Source: Ascarosepion bandense (taxonomy: Eukaryota; Mollusca; Cephalopoda; Sepiida; Sepiidae). From it: a DNA stretch of 64,000 nucleotides. The notes beneath the pieces were generated by a model that was not told where the DNA came from, made no database searches, and saw nothing but the letters and a program-made list of their open reading frames with translations. Shown here in pieces: positions 20,701 through 30,444 of the stretch (positions are counted from its first letter, which is position 1; every line of letters starts with the position of its first letter). The DNA lies in assembly GCA_037127315.1 (NCBI GenBank), contig JBBBDQ010001275.1, positions 2,256,501 to 2,320,500 of the forward strand, written 5' to 3'. The translations under genes were made by a program, and so were the position numbers.

Positions 20701-21290
20701 TTAAAATTAAGTAGCACCAAAACTCATAGAATTATTCCAAAATGAAAGTAACAAAATGCTACCTGCTGTTTTAAAAAAATTGAACAAAAATCAAAGAATT
20801 ATCCTACTAAAATTAAATTTTCAGCACTTATTCAGTAATGAATTAATTGCATATTTATAGGTTATTTTATTAGAAAATTTTATAAAAATAATTATCCTTT
20901 ACCATTTCAATACATCATAAATACTTTTAAAATTGGGGTATGACAAACATTTTTTACAGTTTTATAAAAAGAAATCCCTGAAGATATTTCAGGAAAAGAG
21001 ATTTTGCAATATCAAATAAGAAAATACTGAAAAACTTGTTCAGAAACCTTACAAAAGTAATTCAATAAAACCCCAAAATAATTTTTTTGACAGTTGGTAC
21101 TTGCATAATTTAATAGAATATATTATTTTCTTTCACACCCGACAGGGAAAAAAAATCTGCAGTGAATATGTATTTTTAAAGAATTTAATTGTAATTTTTC
21201 AGTGCACTGTTGAAATTCTTTTCGATTCTGATGACAAAAGATGTGATTGGTGAATAAAAAAAAATGTAAAGTTTGATGCCATTTTCACCG
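20701..21290. other. AT-rich, no recognised feature
   Basis: Very AT-rich sequence without coding frames or repeat partners that I can see. Confidence 0.45.
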
Positions 21291-21648
21291 GCGCAGCGTG
21301 GCTTTCCTGTGTCTCTTCTATAAATACTTTCACGGCTTCTGCTCCGATGAACTTAGCTCACTAGTGTCCCCTATATACGAATTTACTCGAGCCACAATAC
21401 TAGCAACTAGGTCCCACCCTTTTACTGTGAAACCAATAAATTATAAACGCAAATTCTACTCCATCAGCTTCTTTTTTCAAATTTCCTGTCTGTGGAATTC
21501 CTTTCCATTTACTTGCTTCCCCAACAGCTACAATTAAATGTAAAGTCAATAGTCATCTCCTAACTTGCATCCTCTCACTCATGCTCTCATCTCAGCAGTA
21601 TTCTCATCCTTCTCTCTAACTTTCCTCCTATGTAACCCCCTGCACAAG
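21291..21648 (+). mobile_element. L-A LINE 3' copy
   Basis: The plus frame 21298-21537 encodes the C-terminal L-A protein region (MAFLCLFYKYFHGFCSDELSSL, RATILATRSHPFTVKPINYK, CLWNSFPFTCFPNSYN). The 3' tail (TATGTAACCCCCTGCACAAG) breaks off before the usual GGGTGAAA end, because an opposite-strand L-A copy starts there. Confidence 0.8.
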
Positions 21649-22935
21649 TTACATTTTTTTTCTCTTTATTATTTCACTCCAAGCAAAGTGGGGTCGTAAC
21701 TAGTACACAGGGGGTTACAGTGAGAGAAAAGACTTGGTACAGTGGGTATTGAAGAAAGGATAAAACATGAATGGGATTCAAGAAGATAAAAGATGGTAAC
21801 TGATGTTGCATTTAGATTTTTAGAGATTTTAGCTATCAGGGAAGCAAGTAAATGGAAGGGAGTTCCACAGGTAAAAAATGCAGAAAAAAATTGTTAGAGT
21901 AGAAGTGACAGCTATATTTAACTATTTCAACAGCGCAATGGTGGGACCTAGATGCCAATCTAGTAGCACACAGTTGCTATAAAAATATCTGTAGAAAAGA
22001 TAGAGGGAAACTACATCACATTGGTGAGAAAGTGACTGAAGTCAAGATGCCAAGTTGAGACCAATTTCATTGCAGATCCTTCTTTGGATTTTATCAAGAA
22101 TATCATGATGAATAGCAAGAGTACCTGACCAAATATGGCAACAGTATTCAATGCATTGACAGATGGTAAATTTATAAATGTGCAAGATGGATTCTGACAA
22201 GAAAAACTTTCTGACACCACACAGTGACCCAACTTTCCTAGCAGTAGATGCAGCTATAGATACAATGTAGTTGTTCCATAGTTGAAAAAGTACGGCCAAG
22301 GCGGTCCAGTGTGTACCTCTCCAGAAGACTAGTATCATCTATGCGGAAAGTTTGTTTATGGTGGTTAAAGGAAAGCAGTTCTGTTTTAGAGACATTAAAA
22401 TTTAAATGCTATTCCCCTGCCCAAGTTAAGCGCTGATTAGAGGTTCTTTTCAAAAGCAGCCATTTTTATTTTGTCAGCCTTAGCAAATTTCTATTGAAAT
22501 GGGAGTAAATGGTGGTGTCATCTGCATGTCTATTCAGGAACTGATGACATCAGGTAAATCATTGATGAATATCAGAAACAGCGTGGGATCTAGGATGGAG
22601 CCTTGATGGACACCTGTATTCATGTGAAATAATTGGGAAACCTTATTCAAAACACCTTTTATTTCATGATTTGATAGGAATGATTGGATTAAATCAAACC
22701 ATCAACCAATGACAGTATAGTTCTAGAGCTTGCACAGAAGTTCAGCATGCCAAACCCTGTCAAATGCTCTTGAGACATCTAGAACAACAGCTCAAACTTT
22801 GCTATTATCATCAAGAGTCTGGTATACATATTCAGTGATGGCACATCAACAGTAGACCTGACGAAGCAAAAGTTATGTTGTTAGTCAGAGAATTGTTGTT
22901 AGAGGTGAGATGATTAACTACTTCAGCATTGATTA
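21649..22935 (-). mobile_element. L-A LINE, 3' part of a split long copy
   Basis: The plus strand begins with the complement of the family tail, then runs back through the C-terminal region (frame 22042-22338: LWNNYIVSIAASTARKVGSL, YKFTICQCIEYCCHIWSG) and into the RT core at about 22470-22935 with stops. At 22935 the encoded sequence is KTLINAEVVNHLTSN. In the intact relative at 46-48 kb the matching IINAEVIQHLTAH directly follows FGKVFEA, which is here at 24590-24630, on the far side of an L-B insertion. Confidence 0.8.
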
Positions 22936-22946
22936 GAGTTTTGAAT

Positions 22947-24589
22947 CTTTTTCTTCTATGTGCCCCGTCTTTTCAGGATGTAGGTGATCATGGCCTTCCA
23001 TGTCTCCCTATCCCTGGTGGCTTTTAGCACGTTTTCTTCAGTTACACCACGCAACCCTCATTCCGTCATACACCTGATCAGGTCCCTCAAATATGTTACC
23101 CGCTGATTTCCCCTGTCTCTTTTTCTTTTTTTCTGCATAAAAATAAATGTCCAATCTCTTCTATATGCCCTGTCCCTTCAGGACGTAGGCGATCATGGCT
23201 TTCCATGTTTCCCTATCCCTGGTGGCTCTGAGCATGCCTTCTCCTGTTACACCATGCAACCCTCGTTCCGTCATCCACCTGATTAGGTTCTTCAAATATG
23301 TTATCCGTTGCTTTCCCCTGTCTCTTTATCCTTCTATATGGCCTGTTAATATCAGGTTCTCCAAGCCCTCCTTCCTCATTGTATGTCCAGGAACTTCAGC
23401 TGTCTCTTCCTGATGCTTAGTATTAATTTCCTTTTCATTTCCATCCTTTCCAAAACCTCATCATTGCTCACATGCTCAATCCATGATATTTGCAGCATCC
23501 TTCTGTAGAACCACATTTCAGTTGCTTCATGTTTTTCTTTCATCTTTGATGATATTGTCCAGCATTCACTGCCATATTGAAGAACTGACAACACATAGCA
23601 ATCCAGTACACTCTTCTTTGTTTTTAGCAAAATTGTCCTGTTTCTTAATACTTTACTCAACTTCTGGAATGCTTCTTTTGCCATTCCAATTTGCCTTCAG
23701 ATCTCTGTGTCGCACTTCCCATCTTTTGTTATAATACTTCCCAGGTATTTAGATTTTTGTACCTGCTTCAGTCTAGTGTCTCTGACCTGTATTTGACATA
23801 TTAGGCTGCTCTTCTTACTGATGACCATGCATTCAGTTTTCTTGTAGTTTATTTGTAGTCCTTTCTTGTCACTTTCTACAGCTACCTTCTGTAGGAGGTC
23901 TTGCAGTTTCCTTTCTGTATCTGCTATCAGCACTGTATCATCTGCGTACCTTATGTTGTTTAAATTGTGGCCTCCGATGACAATTCCAGGCATAACTTCT
24001 AGGGTCCTCAAAATATTCTTGCTGTACAAGTTGAACAGATTTGGTGAAAAGACACATCCTTGTCGTACACCCCTTTCTATCTTTTTATATCTGCTGAATT
24101 TGTTACCTGTCCATATACAAGTGGTTTGCTGCCAGTAAAGATTCTTGATTACTCTTAAATCTTTCCCAAATATGTCAAGGCTGCCGAGCATCTCCATCAA
24201 TTCTTTGTGGTGTATTTTGTCAAACACCTTTGCATAATCAATAAAGCACAGGTATAAGTCCTTCTTCGTTTGTATTGCCCTTTCAGAGAACATCCTAATC
24301 ATAAATATGGCATTCCTTGTTCCAGTGTCTTTGATGAAACCGCACTGTTCTTGTCCTATTTCTGGCCTGATTCTGATTCTCGCTCTATTCATCAGGATTC
24401 AGACAATCAATTTTGTTATATGGCTCATTAAACTGATGGTTCTGTGGAGTTTGCACTCATCTGCTCCTGGCTTCTTAGGTTGTGCTATGAAGATTGACTT
24501 GCTGAGGTCATCTGGTATTACACCACTATTATAAATTTCATTTATTTCTGTAATTAAATTTCATTTATTATTTCTGTAATTTTCTCTAT
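22947..24589 (-). mobile_element. L-B (RTE-like) LINE inserted in L-A
   Basis: A minus-strand RTE-like LINE bounded by an 11-bp direct repeat with one mismatch (GAGTTTTGAAT at 22936-22946, GAGTTTCGAAT at 24590-24600). The L-A frame resumes across it. It holds the RT region (23376-24392) and ends at its 3' side in two successive copies of the 3' tail (22947-23150 and 23155-23400), so part of the tail is duplicated. The 5' part (endonuclease) is missing. Confidence 0.8.
23376..24392 (-). pseudogene. RTE-like reverse transcriptase, C-terminal part
   Basis: One frame (24392 down to 23376) interrupted by a single TGA after CDTEI near 23697-23700. The first 231 codons hold RT motifs: CFIDYAKVFDKIHH (catalytic Asp region A), GVRQGCVFSPNLFN (region B) and NIRYADDTVLIAD (region C, the YADD box). 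The part after the stop (VLQYGSECWTISSKMK, WFYRRMLQISW) is the family C-terminus. The arrangement and wording are those of RTE-clade LINE proteins. The endonuclease domain is absent, and the copy cannot make a whole protein. Confidence 0.85.
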
Positions 24590-24600
24590 GAGTTTCGAAT

Positions 24601-25260
24601 ACTTTGCCAAAAAGTGACACGAGGCTAATAGGGCAATACTTAGAGGGGGTTCACCAGAGTCTAAAACACAAGAACTACAGATGAGAACTTCAAACAAGCT
24701 AGAAAACAGAGAGGCAATAGTTATAAAGTTTGGAGAGGACTGGAGCAAGCTCAGAGGCACATTTCTTTAGCATGATGGCTAAGATCCCATCACCTCCACT
24801 TACCTTCCGGGAGTCTAATTTAAAAACGATCTGTGAGACTGGAGATGAGGTTATGCATATATCCTTTAAGAAAGCCTCTATTCTAGGTGGGAAATCAAAT
24901 GTGGGTACTCCAGACAAGTCAAGTGTGGAGTTAGAAGAGAATTTGCAAGCAAAGTATTCAACCTTGTCTGCTGTAGATGTGAGGACTTTGAATTGATTAA
25001 AGAGAGAAGGTATTGAACGTTTGTTGCTGTTTAGCACACTCTTGCAGAGCCACCAGTAACCTCTAGAAATGAACTTGTAAGATGCTATATGTTGTTTCAT
25101 TTCATCAGCAAACAATAACTTTGCTTCATTTAGGACATGCTTGCCTTCATTTCAAGCAGAGACAAAGAGTTGTCTGTTGGAATTAGAGGTTTTACTCCAG
25201 TATGGCCAGAAGAAGTGATTTCTGTGGGCAATAGCAGCCAAGCATGCAGGTGAGAACAAA
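24601..25260 (-). pseudogene. L-A LINE, 5' part of the split copy
   Basis: The minus frame 24699-25115 encodes the region upstream of the RT core (WWLCKSVLNSNKRSIPSLFN, KVSGGDGILAIMLKKCASEL), aligning with residues of the intact frame at 46470-46840. The following piece (SSCVLDSGEPPLS, FLAKYSKLIE) carries on in another frame to the L-B junction. Together with 21649-22935 this is the second longest L-A copy in the window. Confidence 0.8.
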
Positions 25261-25267
25261 GAAGATG

Positions 25268-25716
25268 AATGAGATTTAACTTGGTCCTCAAGAATTTACT
25301 TGTGCAACCAGACTGGCTACAAGGTCCTACCTATTTACACTTAGATCAACCAAATGCAGCTGACAATTCTACTCCAGCAGCTTCTTTTCTTGCACTTCCT
25401 GCCTGTGGAATTCCCTTCTATATACTTGCTTTCCTGGTGGCTACAACCTCCAGGAATTTAAATGCAATGTCAATTCCCATCCCTTATCTATTTAACTCTT
25501 GTCCTCTCTACATCACCCTGTATATCTTGTTCTTTTCCTTTCTCTCTACCTTCGCAAATGTCTTCACACCCATGTTTCCATTATTCTCTTGCTCCTTCTC
25601 TGACAACTTGTTTATCTTTCTCTTCACTCTCCTCCTACCTAAACTTTTACTTTCTTATGTAGCCCTCTGCACATCAGTGGTGATACCACCTTGCTTAGGG
25701 TGAAACAATTAAAAAA
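25268..25716 (+). mobile_element. L-A LINE 3' copy (sub-family 2)
   Basis: Plus frame 25269-25703 encodes a C-terminal L-A region (CNQTGYKVL-type codons, then ASFLALPACGIPFYILAFLV). The 3' end has a variant tail (GCCCTCTGCACATCAGTGG, CTTGCTTAGGGTGAAACAAT). The copies at 27.53 and 49.5 kb share this variant. Confidence 0.8.
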
Positions 25717-26095
25717 ACTTCCTTGCTGGAACAAAGATTTCAAAAACCTCAGAGGTGCATTTTTGAACAGGGAGGCTAAAAAATTTGTTTCAAGCAGTGC
25801 TACAAAGAAAATCACGAAATGAGTCCCTATTCACACATTGATAACAGAAAGATATCCTATTGGAAGGAGGTTCTTGGCAGGTCAAGGAGTAGAAAGAGAT
25901 GTTAGGGACAAGATAAAGGGATCTGAAAGAAAAGCTTGTTCTTCAGAGTTACTGGGCAAGCAGATGAGAAAGTCTACCGCATGCATGAGAGATTGACTGA
26001 TTGAAAAGTTCAAGGTTTGGATGCCAGCAAGATCAGTAATAGAGTATTTAAGCCACTTAGCATGACGAGCATTAAAGTCACTAAACACAAATATA
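25717..26095 (-). pseudogene. L-A LINE endonuclease region fragment
   Basis: The minus strand encodes DFNARHAKWLKYSITDLAGI, the DFNA/HxxW region of an apurinic-type (APE) LINE endonuclease, then SQSLMHAVDFLICLPSNSEE and AFLSDPFI. This part lies upstream of the RT in jockey/CR1-type elements. It abuts the A-run of the plus-strand L-A end at 25716. The same joint is found again at 27740. Confidence 0.7.
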
Positions 26096-26124
26096 TTTAC
26101 CAACAGATGTAGGAAAATGGCCTT

Positions 26125-26434
26125 GATGTGCGTTGTGGTGCAGTGGATATTGGCTCGGAACAAGAAAGTGGGGAGCCGAGTTCGAATTCCAGCTGAATTC
26201 CTTGCATTCACTTATGCGCAAATCCCCTTGGGAAAGGTATTAAGCCATCTCTTCCTTCCAGTTATGGGTTAAATAACAGGACAGATTGGGTTCTATAGCC
26301 TTGGTCGGCAACCAGTCTACCACAGAAAGCAATGGCAACCTACTGCGGGATAATCTTCTGCCCAGTCAGTCATGTCTCTTTCGAGACATGATCACCCAAG
26401 TGTGTTTCACGTATGGCACTTAACTGACTGACTA
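26125..26434 (+). mobile_element. S1 SINE, most complete copy
   Basis: The tRNA-like head holds GTGGTGCAGTGGATAT (A box) and CCGAGTTCGAATTCC (B box, 26176-26190) at tRNA spacing. The body follows (TTCACTTATGCGCAAATCCC, TTATGGGTTAAATAACAGG, ATGGCAACCTACTGCGGGAT) and ends in TTAACTGACTGACTA. About 310 bp. It serves as the reference for other S1 copies here. Transcription by RNA polymerase III from the internal boxes is expected for the class. Confidence 0.8.
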
Positions 26435-26435
26435 C

Positions 26436-27149
26436 ATCTGTAGAATAGCCTGGCTACCATGCCTCTAGCCTTAACCTCCATCGCATTGACATTCTTCCGC
26501 AATAAACATTGCCATGCATACTTTTTATAATTTTGTTCCTTTGCATTACTGATATAGTAGGCTGCATATCTATTCTTTTCCCGTTGTTTGTAGTGGGGGT
26601 CCGTTCTAGTGAAGGGTAGTTGTGTACTGTTGCAGGTTAACGGAATTTGGCCTTGTGGTAGATCGTCCACTATAAGTCATAAAATGATTATAAAATCAAG
26701 AAAAGCAAATTGAGTTGAAAATAACATTTATATATATATATATATACACACATATCAATTAATGTTTTTACAATTAAAGTAATACTTGAATATAGGTCCA
26801 ACGGAGGTTAAAATGTTCATGGCAAATAATATGCTGAAAGAGAATCAATGCTTAGGAATGTGGGGAGAGTGTAAGTGAGGAATGTCTTTGATTTAGTCGC
26901 TCCTTAGATCAGTAAGTAGTTTTGGGACAGGGAGAAGGAAAGAGGCAAGCGTAGTAGCCACTTGACTTAGGTCAAGGGGTTATTGATTACACTCTTCTCC
27001 TCAAGGTCTGCCTGCTGGGGTCTGTCAGTATCTGCTTTTTATATCACAGCAGCTCATTTGGGATTTCATACTTGTATTTGATTCTGGGTTTCCCATTGGC
27101 TGATAAATAAAATTTGTGTAGGCTCGCGAAATGGAAATTTAATATTTGA
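26436..27149. other. Unassigned; one open frame of unknown nature
   Basis: The minus frame 26407-26670 (87 codons) reads QGQIPLTCNSTQLPFTRTDP, then HYKQREKNRYAAYYISNAKE. It has balanced amino-acid use unlike its AT-rich neighbours, but I recognise no family, and its end overlaps the S1 end. A TA run sits at 26732-26746. The rest shows nothing. Confidence 0.3.
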
Positions 27150-27530
27150 TTAAATATTATGGCCAATGCTTCTTTCTCTCAATATTTGAGTAGTTTGAAT
27201 TGACTTTTGACAATTAAGGTATGTAATGGGATGACAATCTTGAGCTAATATTCCTGAAATCGAGTGTTCACTTTCAACAGTTGTTATTACTATTTCTTTT
27301 CTAGGGTCGAATATTTTTACAACTGGTTTCTTTACCAGAACAGCTTTTAAATTTCCAAATGCCACTTGTTTTTCTTTTATCCAAATAAATTTTACATTCT
27401 TCTTCATTAAAGCAACAAAAAGTTTTGTCATTTCAGAAAATCACTCTACATATCATCTGCAGTAATTTACAAGTCCTAAGAAAGATTCAAATTCTTAAGT
27501 ATTTCAATTTTTAATAATTTTGTTAATTCC
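27150..27530 (-). pseudogene. Gypsy-B RT end and RNase H start
   Basis: Frame 27150-27431 (-) encodes KKNVKFIWIKEKQVAFGNLK, VLVKKPVVKIFDPRKEIVIT and SEHSISGILAQD. This is the start of a Gypsy RNase H, where the first catalytic Asp expected after ITT reads as Val. The 27305-27530 part is repeated at 27850-28077. Confidence 0.7.
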
Positions 27531-27848
27531 CATCACCCTGTATATCTTGTTCTTTTCCTTTCTCTCTACCTTCACAACTGTCTTCACACCCATGTTTCCA
27601 TTATTCTCTTGCTCTTTCTCTGAGAACTTGTTTATCTTTCTCTTCACTCTCCTTCTACCTCAATTTTTAATCTCTTATGTAGCCCTCTGCGCATCAGTGG
27701 CGGTACCACCTTGCTTGGAGTGAAACGATTAAAAAAAATCTTCCTTGCTGGAAGGAAGATTTCAAAAACCTCAGAGGTGAATTTTTGAACAGGGAGGCTA
27801 AAAACTTTGTTCCAAGGGGTGCCACAAAGAAAATCATGAAATGAGTCC
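27528..27848. mobile_element. L-A composite: plus 3' end joined to minus endonuclease piece
   Basis: 27530-27740 is an L-A 3' end on the plus strand. 27741-27848 is a minus-strand L-A piece (WDSFHDFLCGTPWNKVFSLP). The same joint of the same two pieces occurs at 25503-25840, with a few dozen differences over about 340 bp. The composite is flanked on both sides by the same 225-230 bp of Gypsy-B. Confidence 0.75.
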
Positions 27849-27849
27849 C

Positions 27850-28077
27850 ATATTTTTAGAACTGGTTTCTTTACCAAAACAGCTTTTAAATTTCCAAAAT
27901 GCCACTTGTTGTTCTTTTATCCAAATAAATTTTACACTCTTCTTCATTAAAGCAACAAAAAGTTTTGTCATTTCAGAAAATCACTCTACATATCATCTGC
28001 AATAATTTACAAGTCCTAAGAAAGATTCAAATTCTTAAGTATTTCAATTTTTAATAATTTTGTTAATTAACGATTGG
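27850..28077 (-). repeat. Duplicated Gypsy-B segment
   Basis: Nearly identical to 27305-27530 in the same orientation (shared: AACTGGTTTCTTTACCA, CAAATAAATTTTACA, TCACTCTACATATCATCTGC). It forms a long direct repeat around the L-A composite. Confidence 0.85.
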
Positions 28078-28091
28078 TCTAATGATATTGT

Positions 28092-28400
28092 GGATGTGCA
28101 TTGTGGTGCAGTGGATATCATCTTGGAACAAGAAATCAGGGAGCTGAGTTTGAATTCCATTTGAATTCCTCACATTAACTTACGTGCAAATACCCTTGAG
28201 AAAGGTATTAATCCGTCTCCTCCCTCCAGTTATGGATTAAATAACAGGACATATTGGGTTCTATAGCCTTGGTTGGCAACCAGTCAACCATAGAAAGTAA
28301 TGGCAACCTACGAGGGGATAATCTTCTGCCTAGTCAGTCATGTTTCTTTCAAGACATGATCAGCCAAAGTGTGTATCACGCATAGCACTTAACTAACTGA
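28092..28400 (+). mobile_element. S1 SINE
   Basis: Head GATGTGCATTGTGGTGCAGT, B-box-like GAGTTTGAATTCC, then the S1 body to TAACTAACTGA. About 309 bp, colinear with 26125-26434. Inserted in Gypsy-B. Confidence 0.8.
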
Positions 28401-28439
28401 ATATAATAGTTGAAAACATGATTAAAACTTCTACCGGGC

Positions 28440-28500
28440 ATAAAGTGGGGGATCAGTTTTATATTGTTATGAAGTAACTTATCCCCAACTAATTACTACT
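28440..28500. repeat. Inverted-repeat motif, second copy
   Basis: AAAGTGGGGGATCAGTTTTA faces AACTTATCCCCAACTA. It is related to the hairpin at 14086-14150. Confidence 0.35.
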
Positions 28501-28504
28501 TAAT

Positions 28505-28711
28505 AATATAATACATCTCTTCCCCCTCTAGCTATGAGTCAAGTAATAGAACAGATTGGGTTCTATAACCTTGGTCGGCAACCAGTGTACCGCAGAAAGC
28601 AATGGCAACATACTGTGTGATAATCTTCTGCCCAGTCAGTCATGTCTCTTTCAAGACATAGACATGATAGCCCAAAGCGTGTATCACGTATGGCACTTAA
28701 CTGACTGACTA
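28505..28711 (+). mobile_element. S1 SINE 3' part
   Basis: Only the body is present (TCAAGTAATAGAACAGATTG to GGCACTTAACTGACTGACTA); head and promoter boxes are missing. It ends 20 bp before the next Gypsy-B coding piece. Confidence 0.75.
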
Positions 28712-28729
28712 GTAATATACCTTCGTTAG

Positions 28730-28931
28730 ATACGGAATATCCCAATAATTATATTTTTTTTATTGTTGTGCACATATCTTTTTTGTAAATTTTTAATCCA
28801 GCATTTATTAATATTTTATTTCGTCATCGTTAATAGTACCAATACAAATGTCATCCTGGTAGTATTCAGTATTTTTTATATCACTGCCAATAATTTGTTC
28901 TATAGCCCTTTGAAGTCGCACTTATGGTTTT
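28730..28931 (-). pseudogene. Gypsy-B RT palm fragment
   Basis: The minus strand encodes AIEQIIGSDIKNTEYYQDDI, with YQDD in the place of the catalytic Y-x-DD box of Gypsy reverse transcriptases, then ICIGTINDDEI and LINAGLKIYKKDM. The reading continues across the copia-like unit at 28932-29557 into GVKT at 29565 upwards, with a one-base shift. Confidence 0.7.
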
Positions 28932-29031
28932 TGTTGGAGTTTTTTGGGTAGCATTGTATGCTAGTGAACCAGCCATGAGCTAATAGAAGGGTTAACCAAT
29001 CAGAAGGCTCAAAATATTCAATGCGACGTGT

Positions 29032-29040
29032 ATAAAAGGC
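29032..29040 (+). promoter_or_regulatory. TATA box of copia-like LTR
   Basis: TATAAAAGG lies 135 bp before the Gag-like ATG and about 100 bp inside the left end. This is where an LTR promoter would sit, preceded by a CCAAT sequence (AACCAATCAG, near 28993). Confidence 0.6.
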
Positions 29041-29167
29041 GACCATATTTTCCTGAGTATTGGCAATATAGTCCGATTCAGTAGAGTGTCTGACTCATGA
29101 GTGTTAATCTTTGATGTTGTTTCATTGAACAGATTATGTGCTGCACTGTATTCTATACTTATAAACT

Positions 29168-29500
29168 ATGGTGGACATGGGCAATAAAAGTTATGGACCC
29201 AGTATACGACTGTATTCTGATGGAAACAAATCAAAATACAAATTTTGGGAAGTGAAATTCCTAGACTACGTTAGAATACGAAAACTTCAGGACATCATTC
29301 TTTGCCAAGAGGACCAGAAGGAAGACGATGATTTCATGGAAAGAAATGCGACTGTGTTCGCCGAATTAATACAATGCCTGGATGACAGGAGTTTGTCTTT
29401 AATAATGAGAGAAGCCAGGGATGATGATCACCAAGCTTTAAGAATATTGCGCGAACATTATTTGTCAAAAGGTAAACCCAAAATTATTGGTGAACTATAA
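29168..29500 (+). CDS. Copia-type Gag N-terminal fragment (110 aa)
   Basis: Open from ATG 29168. The text SKYKFWEVKFLDYVRIRKLQ, ELIQCLDDRSLSLIMREARD and ALRILREHYLSKGKPKI fits the N-terminal Gag region of copia elements (UBN2-like), including the W near the start and the ALRIL...HY stretch. Full Gag should continue for a few hundred residues with a zinc knuckle. Here the frame stops at a TAA just inside the right inverted end, so it is a truncated Gag. The frame has no stops or shifts over 110 codons, suggesting a young copy or selection. Whether it is expressed is unknown. Confidence 0.65.
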   Translation: MVDMGNKSYGPSIRLYSDGNKSKYKFWEVKFLDYVRIRKLQDIILCQEDQKEDDDFMERNATVFAELIQCLDDRSLSLIMREARDDDHQALRILREHYLSKGKPKIIGEL

Positions 29501-29562
29501 AATGAGTCAGCATGGCTGGTTCACTAGTATACAACGCTACCCAAAAAACTCCAACAGTTTTA

Positions 29563-30440
29563 ACTCCATACAGCATTTTTTTCCATTTTAACAAGCCTAT
29601 TGCATGTTTATTGTTGTGACTTTCTTTAACATCATTATCAATAGGTATTTAATGGTATGTTGACTGTAGATCAGCTTTAGAGAATGCTCTTCTCTTCAAG
29701 AGAGTTCAAAGCCCATTCTACATTGGGAACAGAATATGAGTTTGCACATATTTTGTGATTTACACTTATTTTTTAGTCACTAAAAATGTGCAGATCCTCA
29801 ACTTTCTTTCTTAAAATTATTAACGGGGAGGGTCATTTGGTCCCTTCAGGCAGAACTCATTCAAATAAATCTTGTTCCAGTAATTTTTTTTATTTTTTTC
29901 ACAACTATTGAGAGAAGATGGACTGGCACTTCTTGTGCTTGAAAATATGAGAAGGGGGAGACATTTTCCTTTAGTCTCAACTTTGCTTCACAGTTTTTTA
30001 AAAGTCCAGTTTCTTTTGCTTTGATTTTGTTCACTAATTTTGTCAAATTATGTTCCATATATTATTTCTTGTTAGACTGTGCCTCTTTTCACAGTTTGCA
30101 AAAATAATTGGTAATATATTTAAATTATTTTTTCCATGTAGGCCCCAATATAGCCTAATATTTTTATCATGGATCCATCAAACTGATTCAATTGGACAAG
30201 GCTTTTCTTTAAACTTGGTTTTCTTATCAAAGTCACATCCTTTTTCCGTATCTAATTGCTAGTCCAGTAAAACGTTATTGACTTGTATTTTTAGTAAATC
30301 CTTTTCATTTATTTTTTAAAGAAAAGTCATCCGTACACATTTCCTCTTTAACTTGTTGAACTATCTCTACGTTTCTCTTTTTGAATTTATGTTTTAAATA
30401 TTTTTCTTTTTCTCTTTAACGTTTATAACTACATCATTTC
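29563..30440 (-). pseudogene. Gypsy-B protease and RT N-terminal region
   Basis: Frame 29861-30058 (-) encodes CEAKLRLKENVSPFSYFQAQ and EVPVHLLSIVVKKIKKITGT, the start of a Gypsy RT. The next piece down to 29563 reads, with breaks, KISVNHKICANSYSVPNVEW and GLLKWKKMLYGVKT. Upstream at 30065-30300 the sequence NQFDGSMIKILGYIGAYM fits the end of the protease. All frames are interrupted. Confidence 0.6.
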
Positions 30441-30444
30441 TTTT

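Larger units (their letters stand above)
28932..29557 (+). mobile_element. Copia-like unit with inverted ends and 5-bp target duplication
   Basis: The ends form a 46-bp inverted repeat with two mismatches (28932-28977 and 29512-29557). Each outer end starts TGTTGGAG, a typical copia-LTR start. GTTTT flanks both sides (28927-28931 and 29558-29562), a perfect 5-bp target duplication. The Gypsy-B reading resumes across the joint. Inside are a TATA box (TATAAAAGG, 29033-29041) and a Gag-like frame (29168-29500). In a normal copia element the two LTRs are direct repeats; here only the outer 46 bp of the second LTR is present and it is inverted. See findings. Confidence 0.8.

Noticed and set aside
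26407..26670. Minus frame of 87 codons as a host exon
   Set aside because: Balanced residues, but no family recognised, no clear splice context, and partial overlap with an S1 SINE; kept only as an unassigned stretch.
27741..27848. Twin-priming inversion as the origin of the L-A composite
   Set aside because: In twin priming the A-tail lies at the outer 3' end; here the A-run of the + piece lies in the middle, against the inverted piece.
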